Assembly (NCBI GenBank): GCA_003952965.2 | Contig: CM025855.1 | Location: 35,211,370 to 35,275,369, forward strand | DNA length: 64,000 bases | Reading direction: 5' to 3' | Origin: Morella rubra | Taxonomy: Eukaryota; Streptophyta; Magnoliopsida; Fagales; Myricaceae | Notes under the pieces: model-generated | What the model was told of the DNA's origin: nothing | The model's database searches: none | The model's input: only the letters and a program-made list of their open reading frames with translations | Part shown: positions 57,948 to 64,000 of the stretch, one piece after another | Layout: the number at the start of each line of letters is the position of its first letter | How positions within the stretch are numbered: the first letter of the stretch is position 1 | Made by a program: the position numbers and the translations under genes

Positions 57948-58130
57948 TGTAACAATACTCTAGAGAAATATAGATTGTAATAATAGAAATAGTATGGATG
58001 GAAATTCATTTGAATTCAAACTGCATTCATAAGAAATGATAAAGCCAAATTCGACATTTGGCCAACCTCCATAGAAAGTAAAAGAAGATAATAGAAAGGT
58101 ATTGAGTAGTGTTGACACTATCCCCTTTTC
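57948..58130 (-). repeat. Gypsy-2 5' LTR, 3' part only
   Basis: Matches the last ~180 bp of the 3' LTR from tgtaacaatactctagagaa to tattgagtagtg and atcccctttt. The other ~370 bp of this LTR are absent, so the left edge of the element was deleted or replaced. Confidence 0.85.
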
Positions 58131-58549
58131 AAAGTGTAATAGAGGTACAACGTGAGTAGATGATATATTATCTATCTTAGGAACACAGTGAGTGGTCCCA
58201 TCCGGGATTTTTCATGGTGATCACAATGTTACTGATATTTATGAGTAGATATCTCATGTAATAACAAGTACCCAATGATACATATAAAAAAATACATACA
58301 TGCAATTCATTCGTAAAGAAACATCCAATAACTATCTCATAATTGTTCCAAATAACTGGTTTTGATGGCATACATCTAACTTCTTTTATAACAAAAGATT
58401 TCACTAGAGAATTTTCCAAAAAAGAAGTTGTAATGTTTGGTTATAACCCTCAAAAATAAGCATTTTTGGGTGTTTGGTTGACATACAAAAATCTTCGCCT
58501 ACACCTCATTGGAAACAATAAAATACTGTAGACTTTGAAAAAATATTTG

Positions 58550-58925
58550 GGTCCGTTTGTTTACTTGTAAAAATTGTCCTCATTAACACATTTTCAAGAA
58601 AAAAAATTTCTTTTTTAGTGTTTGGTTATTCTTTTAAAAATGTTTTCTTAAAAATATTTTCTAATGTTAGACATGCTTAATGATTTATTTTTTTTTCATA
58701 AAAAGTTTAATACATGCAATGTATTAAATAATTAGGCTACACAAGAAATAAAATATCACCCAACAAAACCTTATTGTAGACAATATAAAACAATCATATG
58801 CATCCTTCGAATTCAAAATATTCTTCAATCAAAAACTTTTTTGGATATGCAGTCGACATTTTCTTTGATTTTGACTTTCTGTGTTTGTCAAGTTTGATTT
58901 TGACTTTTGTTTGATTTCGCCATTA
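58550..58925. repeat. direct repeat copy 1
   Basis: Shares ordered blocks with 59663-60015: tattaaataattaggctaca and ggattaaataattagactcc, ttcaaaatattcttcaatca in both, and tttgactttctg in both. The copies lie 1.1 kb apart in the same direction and are diverged. They may be two copies of an AT-rich MITE or the ends of a larger element. Confidence 0.7.
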
Positions 58926-59425
58926 AGTCATACGGTAAGTGATGTAAATTGACCAAAATGCCCCTCCAAGACAAATGGACCCTAAAAATCTAAAAAAATT
59001 CAATACATACTCTAATACCTTTTCACACAAATTCCAACAAATTTTCACACAAATTTCAATGCTTTTTAAAAAAAAATGCATCAAATCATATATCTCTACA
59101 CTATTTTACAAACTCAAATAAAACTTCATCTACAATTAAATATCTTTTAAAAAAATTCACTAACATTTTACAAATACTAATAAAACTCAAATCTATTTAA
59201 ATATTCACAGCACTATCAAATTTTATGCTTCGAAGCATTTTTCGCAATCTAACATCACCTTAAAATCTCATGCCCTCTCCCAAATATGGTCCAATATATA
59301 ATTACCAAAGAAGATAAATTATGTGCTAGATGTCGTTTTATGGTAACTATGGTATAAGTCGGTTAGTATGAGAAAATAACTACAAAACTGCAAACTGTCT
59401 CTTTGGGATGTAGTAATATGACTTA

Positions 59426-59615
59426 CATAGTGTTTGGGAGTAAAATTTTAGGTTAAAATTTTAAGAGTTGGTAAAAATGTGAAGAGAGAGAATGAAAAAG
59501 TTGGTGAAAAAGTAAATAAAAAAGTGAAAAAAGTTTATAAAAAGTGAAGAGAGAGAAAGAATTGTAATGATGATAAAATTTTAGATGTTAAAATTTTAGT
59601 TTGGCAAACACTATG
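59426..59615. repeat. 190-bp MITE with TTA duplication
   Basis: Ends catagtgtttgggagtaaaa and gtttggcaaacactatg are inverted. TTA flanks both sides (59423-59425 and 59616-59618), which fits a PIF/Harbinger Tourist-type MITE. Internal ttaaaatttt blocks are also mirrored. Confidence 0.78.
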
Positions 59616-59662
59616 TTAGACTTTCTCCCTCTCAAAGAATGTTATTTTTTAATAAAATAAGG

Positions 59663-60015
59663 CTAAGTATGTTTAGATGTAAAATTATTATTTTAGGTAA
59701 AAAAAATTTCATTGAAACATTTTTAGGAAAAAAATTTCTTTTCAATGTTTTGGTTGTAATGTTTGACACGCTAGCTTAATGTTTTACATATTTACATAAG
59801 ATTTTTAGTACACTTTATGGATTAAATAATTAGACTCCACAAGAAATAGAATCTCACCCATTAAAACTTAATTGTAAACAATATAAAATAATCATATGCA
59901 CCCTTCAAATTCAAAATATTCTTCAATCAAAGACTCATATGGTGTCAATATTTTCTTTAACTTTGACTTTCTGCGTCTATGAAATTTAATTTTGACTTTT
60001 TTGGATTTGATCTTT
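59663..60015. repeat. direct repeat copy 2
   Basis: Second copy of 58550-58925; after about 60015 the two sequences separate. Confidence 0.7.
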
Positions 60016-60731
60016 TCAGCATGTAGTCAACATATTGAGTGGTCTAGTCGACTATTTCATTATAAAGTCACACAAATTTTTGCCGTTAGAGCCTTCTAAC
60101 TTTTAGATAATTTGAATTTAAAGAGATACCTTCAATATAAACATATACTCAAATTAATATTGATAAATCAATAAAACGGCATTAGATTGAACATGATATA
60201 TCAAAATCCAAAATGATAGAGATTAATTCCATTAAAAACAAACTTTTAGTTGTAGAAAATCTTTTAAAAGATAATAGATGGCTCGTTATCATCAAAATCA
60301 AAGGAACTGAGGTTATCATGTAATCTCGAAGCTAACATATTCAATTATTTTCCTTGATTTGGTTGTTTTATTAAAATATACAAAATTAGAAAAATTATTG
60401 ATTTTTGCCCATAGATATTGAGCTTACTTAAGCTGTGATGTTTCCCAAAAGAAATTTTGATTTATAAAAATTTTGAGCTTAGTTTGTTGAAATATGATAG
60501 AGCTTTTACTGTTGACTTAAAAGCTTTTTACTTTGATCTTATTTTCATGTGCTTGCCAAATATATGAAAATAAATAAAATAAATTACAAAATGTATTCTA
60601 GTAGTAAACAAACAGACCAAATAGAAATTAAAATATAAAAAACAAGGCTTATGTTCAATAAATCCATCCATTATAATTAGGTTTATTTATAGGGCTTAAC
60701 AATTTTAACACTTCCCTATTATTTACGAATT

Positions 60732-60737
60732 GGCCCA
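60732..60737 (-). promoter_or_regulatory. site II element (TGGGCC)
   Basis: ggcccatt carries TGGGCC on the reverse strand, about 200 bp upstream of the proposed RPS28 first-exon end. Site II elements bound by TCP factors are common in plant ribosomal protein promoters. Confidence 0.45.
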
Positions 60738-60929
60738 TTCGATTAAAAAAAAAAAAGTCCAATTTTTACATGTCCTCGCCCGTGTAATACAAGTGCGAGC
60801 TCTTGCTCCTTCGCATTCCTAGCTTTCTTTCTCTCCAGCGGCAGATTCTTTCCAATCTTGCTGTTACAAAAACTTACCATTACAAAGAATCTGCCACTCC
60901 TTTCAGATCTTGCTTCAACATACCAAGAG

Positions 60930-62205
60930 GTAAAGATTTTCATCCCACCCTTTTGAGTGTTGTTATCTGATTTTCCTATTCTATTTCTAGGAATTTTTTT
61001 CATTTATATTCTCTGATCCTAATGTATTGTTACCTTCTTAGTGCTCGGAATCTGTTTTCTTCTTCTCCTTTTTGGATTTGGAAGAACCACTTTGTCTCTT
61101 TCTCTGTGTGTGTGTGAAGATGCAATTTTGACTAGAAAAATTATGGAAACAGCTTTGTAGATGGAGACTCGAGCATCATCGCGGTCGAAAACGGCACAGA
61201 TTTCTCGTTGTCTTTGATCCTGCGTCTTTCTCTATTTTATTTTCGATTGTTTTCGTGTAGGAGTGTTTGATTGCTAGGGAAATTGGTGAAAGGTGCTGAT
61301 TTCTTTATTTTTGAAGAAAATGTGAATATTGATTCTTCTCCAAAACGTTTTCTTTGTTTTTAAGCCGGTTTGAAGTGGAGCTTGAACTCGGCTCTTTTGT
61401 ATGATTACGCTCGAGCTTAAACCGAATTCGATCTTGGTGGATTTTTGTCAAGCTGAGTTCAAACGCCATCTCTAAAGCTCGATTTAAGCCGAGGTCGAGC
61501 AAGTTTTTTCTATAGTCGAACTGTGTTCGAACTGTCAGTACTCGGTTCCATTGCAGCCCCATCGTTGGTTATAGGAAGTGGCGGAAAGGATTAAAGTTGA
61601 AAATATATATATATTCTTACTGTTTTGGCATATAATGGATTATACCCATGTCGCATGTATAATCAAATCAATACAAGAAGTGGTTTTGTGGAGACAGATT
61701 GATATAAGTGAAAAAAGAGAAAATTAGGGATATACTTCTGATGTTTGGTCGGAATACTGTTTTAGATAACTGGTTGTATTCTACAGTTTGGCACTACATC
61801 ATAAATTCACATTGTGTTCTAGGAACTTTTCTGTAATGAGGGACTCAAAGCCTTGTTTCATTGCCGCACTTATAACTCGAATTTAGTTGTCTGTTGCTGA
61901 GGGCGAAAGCAAATATTTAATGCAGGGTAAATGGACATAGCATAGGATTGAAATTACTAGGTGTTGATTGGATCAACTGCAGGGTGATATTGGATTAGAT
62001 TCTCTGGTTACTACTGACTTGCATGCCATCATCCTAAGTTAGCTATGTTTCTTGTTGATCCCAGAAACAGAGTCTTTTAAATACATTGTTGCGATGATTT
62101 CTTTCTGTCTCTGATGTTGCAAGGAAGCCATTATTCTTCAAGATCTTGCACAGATACCCATATTTTCTTGTTTTTTTGTGTATAATTTTATTTGTTCCCC
62201 AGCAG
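60930..62205 (+). other. probable 5'-UTR intron of RPS28
   Basis: A good donor (aagag/gtaaag) lies at 60929/60930 and a pyrimidine-rich acceptor (ttccccagcag) ends at 62202 or 62205, one or a few bases before the start codon. Long leader introns are common in plant ribosomal protein genes. Without transcripts this stays an inference. No TE domain is visible in the intron. Confidence 0.55.
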
Positions 62206-62206
62206 C

Positions 62207-62404
62207 ATGGAATCTCAAGTGAAGCACGCAGTTGTGGTGAAGGTTATGGGTAGGACTGGATCGAGGGGTCAGGTGACTCAAGTGCGAGTCAAGTTTCTGG
62301 ATGACCAGAACCGTTTCATTATGAGGAATGTGAAGGGACCTGTGAGAGAAGGTGATATCCTTACCCTTCTTGAGTCTGAAAGGGAAGCAAGAAGGTTGCG
62401 TTGA
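62207..62404 (+). CDS. RPS28: 40S ribosomal protein S28 (eS28)
   Basis: One uninterrupted coding exon, 65 residues, the normal family length. It starts [20 protein letters not shown] and contains [12 protein letters not shown] and the invariant tail [15 protein letters not shown]. eS28 is part of the small ribosomal subunit near the mRNA exit channel. The ATG at 62207 is chosen because it gives the conserved N-terminus and lies just after the presumed leader-intron acceptor. No frameshift or change marks it as a processed pseudogene: no poly(A) tract or target duplication is visible downstream. It is probably functional. Confidence 0.95.
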   Translation: MESQVKHAVVVKVMGRTGSRGQVTQVRVKFLDDQNRFIMRNVKGPVREGDILTLLESEREARRLR

Positions 62405-63726
62405 TGGGCTCCTTTGGTCCCTCACCTTCTACCTCAGTTTTGATGACTCTATATTGATGCTTTCTTCTGGTAGTTAATTGATGGCACTGTTACTTTTATC
62501 AATGTGTTAGCTTGGATTAGATTTTTGGGTGGAGTACAAGGACTTGTTTTGCCAATGTGATATTTGTATTGGATAGTTGAATTTTCTAGCTTGGAAGACT
62601 AGCTTGCGTTTGTTATGCCACTTTTGAGGACATATAAATATGAGGTTCGTTGATGATCTCTGTATAACTGTGCCATCATGACACTCCAAACTGCTCAACT
62701 CCTACGCAGATACTTGGGCATAATGCTCATGTACTTGGCCATAAGGTATTGATTAGAAGTTACAACACAATGCTCATCTGATCTAGCGTCAAGTGGGTTA
62801 TAGGCCAAATATGCCAAAATTGGTCAACTGTTTGATCTTTTGAATTGCCGGTTTTTTCTCCCTGGGCAATGTAGAACTCTTAAGTCCACTTGTGTGTTTT
62901 CTGCTGGAATTATGTTTTCAACACTCGACTCTTCTTTCAGTTTCTTTTTAAAAGGTAGTTTTAACCGGAACTTTATTTTTTCACTTGTGATTTTACATTT
63001 ATACCTTCAACTGTCATCTTTTTTGAGGGTATAAATGTAAAATTTCAGCCAAAAAATCACATGCGGTGCCAGAAATGTCTTAAAATTCAAAGATTGGGTT
63101 TGGGATGCAATGTATAAGATCTTTCAAAAAGTTCAGAGATGAAAAATGTATTTATCTTACAAATTTTAATGAGTATTAAATTACCATGAGGATGTAATTA
63201 TCAAACACTGATGTTTTGCGTATTGTGTAGCAGTCTGCACACGTGCTAGAACATTTCTTTGAAAAAATATTTTGGTCAGCTTAACCATAACATAATTCAA
63301 TATATTGTTGTCAACTTACAGGGATTCAAAGTACAAAGAAAAAGAAAAATCTGGAAGAATAAAAAAAAAGAATTATAAATACTCAAAATTCAAGTCATAG
63401 CCAGAGAGCTGATACTGGTGGACAACGATAATGGCTTGACTGGGTCTTTGTCTGCAATGTTCGATTTTCAGCCCCTCAAGAGCTGATACGGGTGGACAAC
63501 CATTACCTTGTATCGTTAAAGCAAGAACAAAGAAACAAACAGACTAATTAAAATGGTTTAGCACCATTATATTTCCATAATCCACGATTGAGGAGGAGGA
63601 GGAAAGAAGTGGAAACTTCTCCTGAAAAAGAGTGGACAGCCGCCCAGGCTGCTAAAGAGTGAGTTTTAGAATTATCAGCTCGCGGAATCTTTGAAGGTGA
63701 GGAGAAAAGGATGGAGAGAGCCAACT
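62405..63726. other. RPS28 3' flank
   Basis: Contains the 3' UTR and then AT-rich sequence. A hairpin has 16-bp perfect arms at 62990-63005 and 63028-63043 (attttacatttatacc and its complement). A 27-bp phrase, agagctgatac-ggtggacaac, is repeated at about 63407 and 63481. No gene is seen. Confidence 0.55.
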
Positions 63727-64000
63727 TGTAAAACCCGAGATTTCTATTTTAAAACTATTTGACTTTGTTATTTGATATTTGAAATGTCTTCTTTAAATTT
63801 GAAATTTGAGTTTAACTCATTTAAAATAGTTGAATCTTTATCTTTGACCTAGTCAAACCTTTTTAAAATTCTAAAGATTTTACTGTAGTGATTATTTAAA
63901 ATTAAAAGTTTTAGAGTTTAAAAAGGAGTCTATTGTTAGTGTGAGTCTATATATATTTACATATTAGTTTTATTTTTTGCACACCTCACTTTTATGCCAA
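63727..64000 (+). mobile_element. possible start of an LTR, cut by the window edge
   Basis: tgtaaaacccgagatttcta resembles the start of the solo LTR at 16170 (tgtaaaaacccgaccc). The rest is AT-rich and runs out of the window, so the claim rests on the first 12 bases and composition. Confidence 0.3.

Larger units (their letters stand above)
46236..58130 (-). mobile_element. Ty3/gypsy element Gypsy-2, heavily interrupted
   Basis: Reading the minus strand from 58130, it has a partial 5' LTR, a methionine-tRNA primer site (tttggtatcaaagcc at about 57947-57933), gag, protease, the first half of RT, a 5.6-kb LINE, then RNase H and the integrase core to about 49390. An LTR-like block, a Pack-MULE, the chromodomain-like end, a purine tract (aaatgggggaga) and the 3' LTR follow. 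Its proteins resemble those of Gypsy-1 throughout. It is dead. Confidence 0.9.
58131..60929. other. AT-rich upstream region of RPS28
   Basis: Very AT-rich, with no gene. It holds a small MITE (59426-59615) and a pair of ~350-bp direct repeats described separately. The final 250 bp should be the RPS28 promoter and first, non-coding exon. Confidence 0.6.

Noticed and set aside
62207-62404. RPS28 as a processed pseudogene
   Set aside because: The frame is intact and of family length, a leader intron can be proposed, and no poly(A) tract or target duplication follows.

Overview
This is nuclear DNA of a flowering plant, almost certainly a eudicot and probably a woody one. The evidence is spliced genes with GT-AG introns, an AT-rich background, plant-type LINE, copia and Ty3/gypsy retroelements, MULE and hAT DNA elements, and three conserved plant housekeeping genes. 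The species cannot be fixed from the sequence alone.

Three genes look intact. (1) On the minus strand, 20409 down to 4402, a 10-exon gene encodes a 394-residue PTAR1-like protein prenyltransferase alpha-subunit-repeat protein. All splice phases agree. Its introns have swollen to about 16 kb through a full-length LINE, a 1.2-kb solo LTR and several MITEs. (2) On the plus strand, 22024 to 37737, a 12-exon gene encodes a 539-residue EF-hand regulatory subunit B'' of protein phosphatase 2A. Its introns hold LINE fragments, a dead copia fragment and a TRIM-like element. Genes 1 and 2 are divergent and share a 1.6-kb intergenic region with G-boxes. (3) On the plus strand, 62207 to 62404, ribosomal protein S28 (65 residues) sits behind a probable 1.3-kb 5'-UTR intron.

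The rest is mostly mobile DNA. 46-3815 is a decayed Ty1/copia element. 39183-45682 is an LTR-bounded Ty3/gypsy element (Gypsy-1) carrying an 821-bp non-autonomous hAT element with a perfect 8-bp target duplication. 46236-58130 is a related minus-strand Ty3/gypsy element (Gypsy-2). It is broken by a Pack-MULE that carries a spliced-gene fragment of methionine S-methyltransferase, by an LTR-like block, and by a second full-length LINE whose insertion site has lost about 150 bp of target. At least seven LINE-derived pieces share one 3'-tail signature, ranging from 5.6 kb down to 82 bp. I found no CRISPR, operon, tRNA or rRNA feature, and no previously unknown gene system. The most notable items are the Pack-MULE gene capture, the two foldback MITEs on either side of PTAR1 exon 3, the LINE insertion with target deletion, and the inverted LINE pair in a phosphatase intron.
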